64,000 bases of DNA, taken from contig NZ_SGXG01000001.1 of assembly GCF_004216715.1 (NCBI RefSeq), forward strand, positions 1,426,001 through 1,490,000, given 5' to 3'. Under the pieces are notes generated by a model, which made no database searches, had not been told where the DNA came from, and worked only from the letters and a program-made list of their open reading frames with translations. Shown here one piece after another: positions 43,383 to 53,460 of this stretch. Within the stretch, counting starts at the first letter, position 1, and the number at the start of each line of letters is the position of its first letter. Source of the DNA: Cecembia calidifontis (GTDB lineage: Bacteria > Bacteroidota > Bacteroidia > Cytophagales > Cyclobacteriaceae). The translations under genes were made by a program, and so were the position numbers.

Positions 43383-45191
43383 ATGTATAACATAGAAGAA
43401 TTAAGAATCAGACTTCTTTCTGAACTGAAGGAAATCGCTGAGGAGCTAGGTGTCAAAAACTTCAAAAACCTTAAAAAAGATGACCTGGTCTATGCCATTT
43501 TGGATCAACAGGCCATCACTCCCGAGCAAGCCCTTCCCAAGAAGAAACCTTCCGTAGTAGAAGCCGAAGTCAAAGAACAAGAAAAAGCCAAACCCGCTCA
43601 ATCACCCCAAGAAGAGCCGGCAGCAGAAAGTAAACCCAAATTCAGAAGACAAAACGTAACCGAAGACCTACCTGCTGCAGAGAAAACTGAAAAGCCGAAG
43701 GCTTCAGTGAGCGAAAAACCCGAATTCAAAGAAAAGCCGGAGCAAAAGGAGAAGCCTGAATTAAAAGAAAGAGCTTTCCAAAGAGAAAAAAGGGAAGAGC
43801 CGGTTGAGAAAAAGCCTGAATCTTCGCCTGGATCCCAGCCTGCACCTGCAGCTTCCTCGGAAGAAGACAAGCCAAAATTTATCCGGCCAAGAAGAAAAGT
43901 AGTGGAAGTAGAACAGGTTGTTCCAAGTGCTGCTGCTCCTACCCCAACCCCTGCTCCTGTAGAAGCCGAAGTGGAGCTTCCGAGAAGGAAAAACATCAGA
44001 GATATCGAAGAAGTCCATGTTCCTACGGCGGAGACCGTTCCTTCCAAGAAAAAACCTTATGTGAGCATGAGGGAATTTGAAGGCATCATCGAAAATGAAG
44101 GCGTGCTGGAAATCATGTCCGAGGGTTATGGTTTTCTGCGCTCTTTGGATTACAACTACCTCGCCTCTCCAGATGATATATATGTTTCTCCTTCCCAGAT
44201 CAAACTTTTTGGCCTGAAGACCGGTGACCATATCAAGGGTTCTATCCGTCCACCAAAAGAAGGAGAAAAATATTTCGCTTTATTGAAAGTCATATCCGTC
44301 AACGGAAAGACAACCGAAGAAATCCGTGACAGGATTCCTTTTGAATACCTTACCCCTTTATTCCCTGAAGAAAGGCTGAACCTTTCTACCCGCTCGGACA
44401 ACTATTCTACCCGAATCCTGGATCTTTTTGCCCCTATCGGTAAAGGACAGCGGGGTATGATCGTGGCGCAACCAAAAACAGGTAAGACGGTCTTGTTGCA
44501 GCAGATTGCCAATGCCATTGCCGAAAACCATCCGGAAGTGCATCTGATGGTACTTTTGATCGATGAAAGACCGGAAGAAGTGACGGATATGGCACGTTCC
44601 GTAAAAGCAGAGGTAATTTCCTCCACCTTTGACGAGCAGGCTGAGCGCCATGTGAAGGTGGCTTCCATCGTATTGGAAAAAGCCAAGCGCATGGTAGAAT
44701 GCGGTCATGATGTGGTGATCCTCTTGGATTCCATTACCCGTCTGGCCCGTGCTTATAATACCGTGGTGCCATCTTCCGGTAAGATCCTTTCCGGTGGTGT
44801 GGATGCCAATGCCCTGCACAAACCGAAGCGTTTCTTCGGTGCGGCTAGGAATGTGGAGAACGGCGGTTCCCTCACCATCATCGCTACGGCCCTGGTAGAA
44901 ACAGGCTCTAAAATGGATGAGGTGATCTTTGAGGAATTCAAAGGTACGGGCAACATGGAACTGGCCTTGGACAGAAAGCTGGCCAACAGAAGGATTTATC
45001 CTGCCATCGATGTGCCGAGTTCAGGTACAAGAAGAGAGGATCTCCTGATGGACAAGGAAGAGATGCAGCGTGTCTGGATCTTGAGGAAACTGATGTCCGA
45101 CATGACCTCTCAGGAAGCCATGGAGTTCTTGTTGCAAAGGATGAAAGGCACAAGGGACAATGTGGAGTTTTTGATTTCCATGAATGGATAA
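43383..45191 (+). CDS. rho: transcription termination factor Rho with long disordered insert
   Basis: This hexameric RNA helicase ends transcription. The 602-residue protein is much longer than E. coli Rho (419). Residues about 45-225 are a Lys/Glu/Pro/Ala-rich disordered insert between the N-terminal helical domain (LRIRLLSELKEIAEELG) and the RNA-binding cold-shock domain (GYGFLRSLDYNYLASPDDI). The ATPase core has the Walker A motif at Gly367-Lys368-Thr369 and DERPEEVTDMARSVK. Such inserts are common in Bacteroidota Rho. It has its own transcript, with a terminator at 45217. Confidence 0.97.
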   Translation: MYNIEELRIRLLSELKEIAEELGVKNFKNLKKDDLVYAILDQQAITPEQALPKKKPSVVEAEVKEQEKAKPAQSPQEEPAAESKPKFRRQNVTEDLPAAEKTEKPKASVSEKPEFKEKPEQKEKPELKERAFQREKREEPVEKKPESSPGSQPAPAASSEEDKPKFIRPRRKVVEVEQVVPSAAAPTPTPAPVEAEVELPRRKNIRDIEEVHVPTAETVPSKKKPYVSMREFEGIIENEGVLEIMSEGYGFLRSLDYNYLASPDDIYVSPSQIKLFGLKTGDHIKGSIRPPKEGEKYFALLKVISVNGKTTEEIRDRIPFEYLTPLFPEERLNLSTRSDNYSTRILDLFAPIGKGQRGMIVAQPKTGKTVLLQQIANAIAENHPEVHLMVLLIDERPEEVTDMARSVKAEVISSTFDEQAERHVKVASIVLEKAKRMVECGHDVVILLDSITRLARAYNTVVPSSGKILSGGVDANALHKPKRFFGAARNVENGGSLTIIATALVETGSKMDEVIFEEFKGTGNMELALDRKLANRRIYPAIDVPSSGTRREDLLMDKEEMQRVWILRKLMSDMTSQEAMEFLLQRMKGTRDNVEFLISMNG

Positions 45192-45216
45192 TATCCAAGG
45201 ACAAGTACATAATTCA

Positions 45217-45247
45217 AAACCCGGCAGCGATGTCGGGTTTTTATTTT
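45217..45247 (+). terminator. intrinsic terminator of rho
   Basis: Stem AAACCCGGCA / TGTCGGGTTT (one G-T pair), loop GCGA, followed by TTATTTTT, 26 bases after the rho stop. Confidence 0.88.
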
Positions 45248-45261
45248 TGGATTTTTCAGAG

Positions 45262-45292
45262 ATCTGTCAGGTTTTCAATGCATGACAGGTCT
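45262..45292. repeat. degenerate copy of the CTGTCAGGTTTT palindrome
   Basis: It contains CTGTCAGGTTTTCAA and then CATGACAGGT, a decayed relative of the perfect palindrome at 11361-11389. It is followed by CTTTTTAC and might act as a second terminator for rho. Confidence 0.55.
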
Positions 45293-45702
45293 TTTTACAT
45301 TTAAAACTCTAAATAGAAAAATGGATTTTAACTGATGTTGATTAAAAAAAGTCCAGAAAGAATGATTTTTTACCTGCACTTTCATAGCTCAAAATTTGTA
45401 TTATTTTTTTTAAAAAATGGTTTGTATCCCAAAAAATAAAAATAATATTTTAAAAAATTGTCAAATTCCAATAAATGTTTCAAATTTCGTCATGATTTGA
45501 TGGTTTCTAACATTTCACTTGAGCTTCTGACTAAATGCTTGGCCATTAATCACTCTGGGAAGGAGCCAATAATGTTCATCATATACAAAAACTATTTAAA
45601 GTATTTATAGCCATCAGTGCCTTTTTCTACCTAAGAAAAATTGTGCTTCAAGCGGTCAGTTTGCAGTGCGTTTAAAATGTCAGGGAAAACACATTATTTG
45701 AT
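45293..45702. other. AT-rich spacer before the T9SS cargo cluster
   Basis: About 410 bases are very AT-rich, with no coding frame and no clear promoter match. It marks the change from housekeeping genes to the accessory cluster. Confidence 0.5.
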
Positions 45703-47373
45703 ATGAAGTTTTTAAAGCTTATTTCCATTTTAATTCTTTTTGCAACTGGGATAAAAGAGGCAGAGGCTCAACTGCCCAATAGGTCTTGTCTGACTTGTTC
45801 TCCGCCCAATAATAACTCAAATCAATTCAGATTAGGAACGGTTAGCTTTACCGATGCATCAGGAAACCCCATTGATTTGAACAATTGTCCAGATTGGAAC
45901 AATGTATACATAACTGTTTTGTATTCTGCTTCCACAGGTCAAGGTAGGACAGGTGTTTTTATTGTATCTACCTTGGAGATTACGACCAATACTGGAAATA
46001 ACTCTGGCTCGACAAGAAGTGCAAATTTTGATTTTTCCTTAGGAGATTTGCCTCTTACCAATGGACAATTCCGTCCTGTTACAGTTAAAGTTGATTTGCC
46101 TTTAGATTTTGACTGTCAAAATGAAACTGCTAGGTTGACCAATATCCGAGCACATTGGTCAAATTCGGGAAATAATGCCAGATGTGGAGGAGCGAACTAT
46201 CCTCCCGGACAATGTGTCAATCTGGGGACAGATACAAGGGTAATTACAGTTGATGGATTTTTTTATTCCTATAGCTCTTTACAAAATTGTTTTGAAGAAG
46301 ATAATAGATCTTTGATTACTTATTTCTTGACCAATGTGGCAGGGGGTAATGGAGACTTTAGAATTACTTGGAATATAAGAAGGAATGGTGTCCTTCAACC
46401 ACCAGTAGAAGGAGGCCTGTTTGTGTCTGTTGTAGCAAATCCAAATGATAATATTGAGGTCAGTGTAAATGTAAGAGATTCAAATGGTTTGACAATGAAT
46501 CCCCAGCCTGCACCGATAATCCGCAGTATTCAGCAGCCTTTTTCTGCTACAGTTACCGCTTCCCCTGACATTGGGCAAGTACAGCCTTCTCCTAACGGTT
46601 CTATTAGAATTACCAATTTGGATCCTTCCAAAAGCTTTTCCTTCCAATGGTTTGATGAATTGGGGAATGTTATAAATCCCGGAGATCCTACTAATCTTAC
46701 CGGATTATCAGAGGGAACATATTCTCTTGTCATGACCGATCTTGAAACAGGTGTTGTAAGGTGTTTCAGCCGAACAGTCAATTTTAATTTTCTACCAGTT
46801 GTTTATGAAGATTTATCTCTTGATTTTGATGGTTCCCTAAGAGCTGTAAACTTTTCTTGGTCTACTGCCAAGGAATGGGAAACCTCTCATTTTGAGGTAG
46901 AGAGGGCTCTAAGGATTGCACATTTTGAGAAGATTGGTGAAGTAATGGCTGCAGGATGGTCAGATTCAAAGAAAACTTATATTTTTAGAGACAGCTTATT
47001 GCCTCTAGTAGGAGGAAATTTATTCTACAGGCTAAAACAGATTAATTTGAATGGAGAATATGAATACTCCAAGGTTTTGTCTGTAAGGATTCCCGGGATG
47101 GAATCATCAAATACGGTTTGGCGGGTATTTCCTAATCCTACGAATGGGGACAAGTTCAATTTGGAACTGGTGGATTCCAGGCAATATTCTGGTGAGGAAG
47201 TTCAGGTCGTTTTGATTTCACCAAGTTCCAAACCGGTTATTTTATCGGGAAAAGATATTTCTTCCTTATCTTCTCAAATTCATTCGATAATTTCAAATGC
47301 GCCTAAAGGAGTTTATCTGATTCAGGTTGGCTGGGGAAATAGAAGCGAGCAAATTAGGGTGTTGAAAAATTAA
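45703..47373 (+). CDS. secreted T9SS cargo protein, paralogue 1
   Basis: This 556-residue protein has signal peptide MKFLKLISILILFATGIKEAEA, a passenger of about 350 residues with no domain I recognise, and the C-terminal module shared by the cluster. The module begins with LPVVYEDLSLDFDG, then KEWETSHFEVERA, FYRLKQINLNGEY and the type A sorting domain (WRVFPNPTNGDK to the end, with APKGVYLIQVGW). It should be exported through the T9SS and released or attached at the cell surface. It is the least similar to the other plus-strand copies. It is complete. Confidence 0.88.
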   Translation: MKFLKLISILILFATGIKEAEAQLPNRSCLTCSPPNNNSNQFRLGTVSFTDASGNPIDLNNCPDWNNVYITVLYSASTGQGRTGVFIVSTLEITTNTGNNSGSTRSANFDFSLGDLPLTNGQFRPVTVKVDLPLDFDCQNETARLTNIRAHWSNSGNNARCGGANYPPGQCVNLGTDTRVITVDGFFYSYSSLQNCFEEDNRSLITYFLTNVAGGNGDFRITWNIRRNGVLQPPVEGGLFVSVVANPNDNIEVSVNVRDSNGLTMNPQPAPIIRSIQQPFSATVTASPDIGQVQPSPNGSIRITNLDPSKSFSFQWFDELGNVINPGDPTNLTGLSEGTYSLVMTDLETGVVRCFSRTVNFNFLPVVYEDLSLDFDGSLRAVNFSWSTAKEWETSHFEVERALRIAHFEKIGEVMAAGWSDSKKTYIFRDSLLPLVGGNLFYRLKQINLNGEYEYSKVLSVRIPGMESSNTVWRVFPNPTNGDKFNLELVDSRQYSGEEVQVVLISPSSKPVILSGKDISSLSSQIHSIISNAPKGVYLIQVGWGNRSEQIRVLKN

Positions 47374-47379
47374 GCCGGC

Positions 47380-48474
47380 TTACCTTTTTATGATCCTGAT
47401 ATTCTCCACAGATTCTGCTTCGATGATTTCCATAATCAATACACCTTTTGGAAATTCCTGAAGTATGTGGCCAATTTCCATGTTTTTTTCAACAGTTTGA
47501 AGGGTGAGTTTTTTACTATGGCCCAAGGCATATATTCGGACTTCCACCTTTTCGGGAAGGTTTGCGCCGAGGTAATTTATTCTAAGGGAAGCATCCTGCA
47601 TGGGATTTGGGAAAACCTGCCAGTTGTTAGAAGTTGTTGACTCTGTTTTGTTTTCAGCAAGAATTGTTTTGCTGTAATCAACAGTTCCGTCCAAATCCAC
47701 CTGTTTGATGCGGTAATAGAGCCTTTGAGATCCAAAAGGGATTTGATGATCGGTGAAATGGTAGGTAGTGGGTTTATCACTATAACCTAAGCTTTTTACA
47801 TGTCCGATCACCTCAAAGGACTCAACTCCAGCGATTGACCTTTCGATTTCAAAGTGTGAAGATTCCCATTCCTTGACAGTGGACCATTTTAGGATAATAT
47901 TTTGTTTTTTGTTGTCCCGATTGACTGAGAAATCCTGCCAAATTACAGGCAATTGACTGAATTCTACACTGACCCTAAGTCCTTCTGGTGAGGCAAAGCA
48001 TTGGCCGCTGGCCTCATTTGTCCTACAAGTGCTTTGTCCCTCATTTGTTCTCCAGGTCATATAGATTTCTCTGAAAAAAGTTTCGCTGCCCCAAGTGATT
48101 TCATAATTGAAAAGATAGACCAATTCATTTTTAGGTATTTGATTGCTGCTTAACCCGGTGGTATTCTGGACACATGAGCTTGATGTGCTGGAGGCCAGTA
48201 TGCCAGCAACTTCCTCTCTGTTGGCAAAATGTAAAGGAAAGAAGGAATTGTTTGCAGAACCACTGAAGCGGGCATAGATCCTACCCGTTACTTTGCTGCC
48301 AATGGTATGAAGGCTTGGATCTATGGGCTTTCCGTTTACATCCAAAAAATACAATTCAGTGACTGCGAAATTGTTTTGACTGCATTGGGCATGAGCCTTG
48401 GAGTAAAAAAATAATTGGACCAACAAAATGGAAATAGCAATGGTCACCAACCTTTTTTTTTCTTTAAAGAGCAT
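47380..48474 (-). CDS. secreted T9SS cargo protein, paralogue 2 (opposite strand)
   Basis: This 364-residue protein has signal peptide (VTIAISILLVQLFFYSKAHA), a short passenger of about 150 residues with several cysteines, and the shared C-terminal module (KWSTVKEWESSHFEIERS, YYRIKQVDLDGTV, NWQVFPNPMQD, FPKGVLIMEI). It is convergent with paralogue 1, six bases between stops. The N-terminal passenger shares the phrase TELYFLDVNGKPID with the VSFTDASGNPIDL of paralogue 1, so these two passengers are also related. I took the ATG at 48474; an ATG at 48528 precedes it. Confidence 0.85.
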   Translation of the reverse strand: MLFKEKKRLVTIAISILLVQLFFYSKAHAQCSQNNFAVTELYFLDVNGKPIDPSLHTIGSKVTGRIYARFSGSANNSFFPLHFANREEVAGILASSTSSSCVQNTTGLSSNQIPKNELVYLFNYEITWGSETFFREIYMTWRTNEGQSTCRTNEASGQCFASPEGLRVSVEFSQLPVIWQDFSVNRDNKKQNIILKWSTVKEWESSHFEIERSIAGVESFEVIGHVKSLGYSDKPTTYHFTDHQIPFGSQRLYYRIKQVDLDGTVDYSKTILAENKTESTTSNNWQVFPNPMQDASLRINYLGANLPEKVEVRIYALGHSKKLTLQTVEKNMEIGHILQEFPKGVLIMEIIEAESVENIRIIKR

Positions 48475-48819
48475 ATTACTAGGGCCTATTTGTTGACTCA
48501 AGATATAGAAAAGAATAAAATTTTGCAAAATAAAAAAATGTAATTATAAAATTCTGTTTTGATATCCAGTTTTATGCAGATTGCCGACATAAAAATGATT
48601 TATATATTTTTATCAAGTAAAAATTGATTTTTTTTATGAAAAATTGAACAAATGTAATAATTTAGGTAATTATACAAAGTGTTTTAAAAATCATATAAAA
48701 TGCAGGATAAATAATTTGAAATGCAAAAAAGGTAATTTTTTACTGTAATTGTTTTTTAATCAAGTGCAAAAATATATATTTGTAATTCAATTAATTATAA
48801 TTGATAAGCCCTTGGTAAA
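48475..48819. other. AT-rich divergent spacer with one promoter-like site
   Basis: These 345 very AT-rich bases lie between the divergent paralogues 2 and 3. I see a -7-like site for paralogue 3 (annotated) and nothing else. Confidence 0.5.
48749..48782 (+). promoter_or_regulatory. putative promoter of paralogue 3
   Basis: TTG (48749-48751), a 23-base spacer, then TATATTTG (48775-48782), a full -7 match, 37 bases before the ATG at 48820. The long spacer lowers confidence. Confidence 0.45.
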
Positions 48820-50484
48820 ATGAAGTTTTTTGGATCTTTTTTTCGTTTGATAATTGCTTCCTTACTGTTTTTTGGTTTGGTGATGGAGGGGTATGGGCAA
48901 ACTGTTGTTTCAAGTTTCCAATCTCCAGATGGATGTGTTATTACTTATAATATGAGCGATGATACAGTCATAGTAGTATTTAAATGTGATGCTTTATGGA
49001 CTCCTCCACTTGGTTTACAATTTCTTGATGATATTCTTGTAATTGGAGGAGGAGGAGGAGGAGGAAAAAGAGATGACTCAGGTAATAGAGGTGCTGGAGG
49101 TGGAGGTGCAGGTGAAGTTTGGTATGTTTCAAATACAGGTTCACTTAGTCTCGATTTTAATTCCCCAACTCCTTTAAATATTGTGATTGGAAATGGAGGT
49201 CAAGGGAGTTCATCCTCAAGCACTAGAGGTGGAACTGGGAATCCTTCAAGCGTTACTAGAACAGATAACAATAATCCATTCGTAAATATTATAGCTCAAG
49301 GAGGAGGAGGGGGAGGAAGTGCCAATTCTTCTATATTAGGTACGCCTATAGCTCCTACTTATGATGATCAACGAAGAGGTGGTTTTGGAGGGTCTGGTGG
49401 TGGTTCTGTAGGATCTTATGGCCCAGGGGCATCAAATCCAATACCAGGTGGACAACCAGTACCTCTCGGTGATGGAATCAGTAGATTTTCGAATGCCGGT
49501 GGGAATGGAGTTGGTAATAATAATGTCACAGGTTGAGGCGGTGGTGGTGGGGCCGGAGCTCCAGGAGATCCTCCAGGAGGTGCTTCTCGAGGGGGAGATG
49601 GTGGAGCAGGTAGAACATTTGCTATTGCCAATAATATACCTCCAATAAATCCAAGTTTGATTTTAAATATTTTTGCTGGAGGAGGGGGTGGTGTAGGGGG
49701 GAATCAAGGAAATACAGCTGGTTCTCCTGCTGATGGGGGTTCTGGAATTGGGGGAAATGCATCTGCAAGTAATAATGGGTTTCCAGGGGTGGCAAATACA
49801 GGATCTGGTGGGGGTGGAGGTGGAAGTTCAACTGCAAATAACTTTTCAGGTGGTAACGGAGGGTCTGGGATCGTGATTTTAAGGTATTCATTAATTAATA
49901 TTCTTCCAGTTGAGTTTGCTTATTATGAAACCCGATTTTTAAGACAATCAAGATCTGCGATAATTTCATGGGCTACAACAAAAGAATGGGAGTCTTCCCA
50001 TTTTGAAATTGAGAGAACTACTCAAGGCTTAAGTTTTGAAAAAATAGGAGAGGTTGAAGCTGCAGGATGGAGTGACGCTACAGTTGAGTATGAATTCGAG
50101 GATAAAAATCTTCCTTTAACCGGAGGCAATATTTTATACCGGTTAAAGCAGGTAGATTTCGATGGAACTTTTTCCTATACATCGGTAATGACGGTCAGAG
50201 TCCCCAGTGTTGAATTTACCTCAGGCGTATGGCGTGCCTTTCCTAATCCTACAGATGGCAGTGAACTGCGCATCAGTTTACTCGATGCCAGCCAGTACAA
50301 TCAGGAACCGCTAACCTTTAGGTTGATCCATCCTACCGCTCAGAATAGGCCTATCACAGTAACATCTGAATCGGAAATGAATGAAATGCTTTCCCAAATG
50401 TTACTCAAAATCCCCAAAGGCGTCTTCGTGGTCGAAATCCAATGGGGCCAAAAAGTTGAACACATCAAAGTATTGAGGCAGTAA
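48820..50484 (+). pseudogene. T9SS cargo protein, paralogue 3, glycine-rich, interrupted by in-frame TGA
   Basis: One continuous frame of 554 codons is broken by a single TGA at 49534-49536 (codon 239), probably a changed GGA glycine codon in the run Gly-stop-Gly-Gly-Gly-Gly. Before it come a signal peptide (to about residue 26) and a W..P..LQFLDDILVIGGGGGGG start of a glycine-rich domain. After it the glycine-rich domain continues, followed by the shared C-terminal module (KEWESSHFEIERT, LYRLKQVDFDGTF, WRAFPNPTDGSE, IPKGVFVVEIQWG). As written, only a 238-residue protein without the sorting domain is made and would not be secreted by the T9SS. A sequencing error or readthrough is possible. 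Confidence 0.85.
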
Positions 50485-50654
50485 TAATTTTTTTCATGCG
50501 TTTTTTTTCCACTGTTCCCAAAGGGCAGTGGTTTTTTTTAAACAGAACGCAGATAACGCTGATTTGGCGGATAATCGCAGATATCATTGCAAATCAATTG
50601 CTCAAGTTGCGACGCTTATTGCGGGTATAAAACAATATCTCTTATTATATGAAA

Positions 50655-50745
50655 TTCAAAACCCTAAAGGGGCTTGAACCTTGAATAGCCCCAAGTGGCC
50701 ACTCGGGGGACATGGAGGGTACCGATCCGGGTCAACCCTGAAAGG
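50655..50745. repeat. GC-richer repeat with small inverted repeats
   Basis: AACCCTAAAGGGGCTT, AGTGGCCACT and CAACCCTGAAAGGGCTG are short hairpins in series. The style is like the elements at 1267 and 42726 but the sequence differs. It is probably another member of the dispersed Bacteroidota palindromic repeats. Only one copy is in the window. Confidence 0.45.
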
Positions 50746-50892
50746 GCTGAACATATTCTCCCTGATTTCCTGTAAGGATTAATTTTTCCCACCTTCTAGA
50801 GCAGTAAAAATCTATTTTATTGACGCCAAAACCAATTTTAAGGCAAAAAACAGTATATGAAATACAAAAAACTGCATAAAAACCTGATTTTG

Positions 50893-50924
50893 TTTGTTTT
50901 ATAAAAAACAAAAAAGTATGTTTG
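50893..50924 (+). promoter_or_regulatory. promoter of paralogue 4
   Basis: TTTG (50893-50896), a 20-base spacer and TATGTTTG (50917-50924) form a near-perfect Bacteroidota promoter, 32 bases before the ATG at 50957. Confidence 0.7.
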
Positions 50925-50956
50925 TAATGCAAAAAAAATACTAAACAAATAGACCG

Positions 50957-52658
50957 ATGAAAAATATTTTTGCATTAATCGTTTTCTTTCTGTTGCTCAT
51001 TGGGGCAAATGTGGAAGGTTTTGGGCAGGTGACCTATACTTCCAATGGAACATGTTCTCCCACCCAAGCCAACTACATGACAACACAAAGCTGTTGGACA
51101 AAATCAGGAACCTGTAATGCTTCCGCTTTTCCACCTTCCTCAGGTACAGCCGCTTGTTCTGTAATAATTGAAATCAATCATCAAATCAATCTGACTTCAT
51201 TCAATTTGGGAAGTAATGTTACTTTAAAAATCAATGAAGAGGGGATTTTAAATATCTCTGGGAACCTTACTCAGGACCAGGAAATATCATCAAGTATTGT
51301 TGTCGACGGCGGAGAACTGAATATTTTAGGGAACCTAAAACCAACTTCAGGGAGAAATAATCAGCCTCCGACTGAATTAAATATTTCTCTTATTAATAAT
51401 GGATCAATTTTTTTTCGGTTTTATTGACATAGATAACAGGACAATTTTAAATATTGATGGAGACAAGTCTGGGAATGTAATTGCAAATCAAATCGATCTT
51501 GGAAATGTTGCCACAATTAATGTGCTAGATGGTGGTGGCTTGGTTGTAAATAATGACACTAAATATTCAGGAAACAGTTCAAAAATTAATGTTTGGGGCT
51601 TTTTTGAAACAAATAACTTAACGATTTCAGGCGGGGGGCAAACCGAACTTAATGTTTTTGGAAATGCACAAGTGACTGTAAAAGAAGATGTATTGATTAC
51701 AGGGGATTCAAAAATGTTTTTTGGGGGAGACAGTAACGTATTGATTGAAGGAGATGTCGAGGTTAGAGGAACACAATCTGGTCTGACTTTAGGTGATAAT
51801 AATACGACAAAAATTGATGGAGATATTCGCTTAGTGGGAGGGGGAACTATGACAGTTAAGGACAGTGCTGAGTTAGATGTAGATGGAAATTTATCAGTTG
51901 ACGGAAATTCAAAATTTGTCGCTACAAATACAGCTCAAGTTTTTATTTGCGGAGATAGACCAATAGGAAATCAAACAGATTCAAGTGGTAAAGTTAGGGC
52001 TGAGATAACCTTGTTTTGTGATGAAACCAATCCTTTGAATCCTGTGCCTTGTGCTACATATTCAGGATGTAGAATTCTTCCTGTTGAAATCTCAAGTTTA
52101 GAAGCCCAATATCTTAACCAATCCCGTAGCACCAAAATCACCTGGTCCACCACCAAAGAATGGGAATCCTCCCACTTTGAGATTGAAAGGTCACTTCAGG
52201 GGGTAAACTTTGAAAAAATCGGGGAAGTAAACGCTGCCGGATGGAGCAATATTTTGATGGATTATGCTTTTGAAGATGACAAACTTCCGCTAGGCAGTGC
52301 AAATATCCTCTATCGGATCAAGCAAGTGGATTTCAATGGGAATTTCCACTACTCCAAAGTATTATCTGTTCGCATTACAGGCGTTGAATTCACCTCCGGT
52401 GTATGGAGGGCCTATCCTAATCCAAGCCGTGACAATCAGTTAAGGATCAATTTGCTGGACAGATCCCAGTACGATGATGTAGCCATCACATTCCGCTTGA
52501 TCCATCCTTCAGCCCAAACCCAGGCCATGGCTGTCAGATCAGAATCCGAAATGAATGAACAACTGTCACAGATGATCACCAGGATACCCAAAGGTGTCTT
52601 TGTAGTCGAAATCCAATGGGGACAAAAAGTTGAGCACATTAAAGTATTGAAACAATAA
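50957..52658 (+). pseudogene. T9SS cargo protein, paralogue 4, frameshifted in a T8 tract
   Basis: The first frame (50957-51427) has a signal peptide and a beta-helix-like passenger, and ends in a short out-of-frame tail FRFY. The second frame (usable from 51399, to 52658) continues the same passenger with FIDIDNRTILNIDG and ends in the shared C-terminal module (KEWESSHFEIERS, LYRIKQVDFNGNF, WRAYPNPSRDNQ, IPKGVFVVEIQWG). Removing one T from the run of eight at 51408-51415 joins them into about 567 codons. As read, the product lacks its sorting domain. The tract could switch by slippage, or could be a sequencing error. Confidence 0.85.
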
Positions 52659-52985
52659 GTTATTCCTTTTTTTACCGCAGAGGGCGCAAGGTTATTTTCG
52701 CCAAGGTCTCAGAGGCTTCTAAGAATTTGTAATTTCGGGAAACGATACGGGTGATTTGTAATCTGCTTGTCAAAAGCTGACTTGCTCTACGGGTATATTT
52801 TCTATGTGAGCAATAAGCTTATGCGTAAAAAAATCTTCAGCGACAAAGGACGGTTAGTGTTGTTTAGGATTCTAAATCCTTGGTATCCAGGTTTGGGATT
52901 GCAAATCCGATCAGAAAGGGCAAATCTGTGAATTAGCACAATATTGTTGAGTAGCTGTAAATACTTTTAGTCCAGTTTAAGAGAC
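52659..52985. other. spacer with remnants of dispersed repeats
   Basis: The stretch 52665-52735 (ACCGCAGAGGGCGCAAGG ... CGCAGAGGCTTCTAAGAATTTGTAATTTC type) matches parts of the 133-bp tandem repeats at 58205. A second stretch near 52860-52915 has small inverted repeats (GGATTCTAAATCC). No gene is present. Confidence 0.6.
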
Positions 52986-53460
52986 AGCTTTGGTTGATCC
53001 GCCATCTTGTGACAAGCTAAAAATGGCTGGATCCGAAGTGAAATTTTCCTTTGGTCTTCAGGTTCGGCGCCTCTTTGATGATTCCAAGAAACATCAAGAT
53101 TAAGTTCATATAGCACATAGGCTAGGTATTTGGCTTCTGTTTAGAAGATGGGGTGTTCAGGATTTTTTTTTCAATTGGTTAAAAACAAAAAAGGAACAGG
53201 GTGGTTTAGAGACGAAATATAAATTTATTGTAAAATAATAGAGATTTTCATGCTTAAACAGTTGATTTTGAATTCTTCTTTTAGTTTTTATTCCAATTTT
53301 CGTTTTATTCACTATCCCTTAAGATGTAAGTAAAAATTATGGCCGAAAGTTAAATTTTTACTGTTTTTTGAAAATTATCTTCTGTTCAGTCAACAAATTT
53401 TCGCCTAAAAAATAGAAAAAAAGAGAAAAATATGTTTCGCTAAATTTGAATATTATTTTT
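52986..53460 (+). repeat. 475-bp direct repeat, left copy (target duplication of the IS)
   Basis: By eye this stretch is identical to 55115-55589 throughout. A constant offset of 2129 shows no insertions or deletions. The repeat ends exactly at the terminal inverted repeat of the insertion sequence on one side and stops matching at 52985/55114 on the other. It is AT-rich and non-coding and represents the original upstream region of the paralogue 5 gene. Confidence 0.93.

Larger units (their letters stand above)
50485..50956. other. spacer with dispersed repeats and a promoter
   Basis: These 472 bases between paralogues 3 and 4 contain a repeat-like stretch near 50535-50600 (GCAGATAACGC...TCGCAGATA), a GC-richer palindromic stretch (50655-50745) and a good promoter match (50893-50924). 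No gene seen. Confidence 0.5.

Noticed and set aside
49534..49536. Selenocysteine or genetic recoding at the in-frame TGA
   Set aside because: No SECIS-like hairpin is apparent, the context is a glycine-rich low-complexity run, and other genes in the window end normally in TGA. A GGA to TGA change is simpler.
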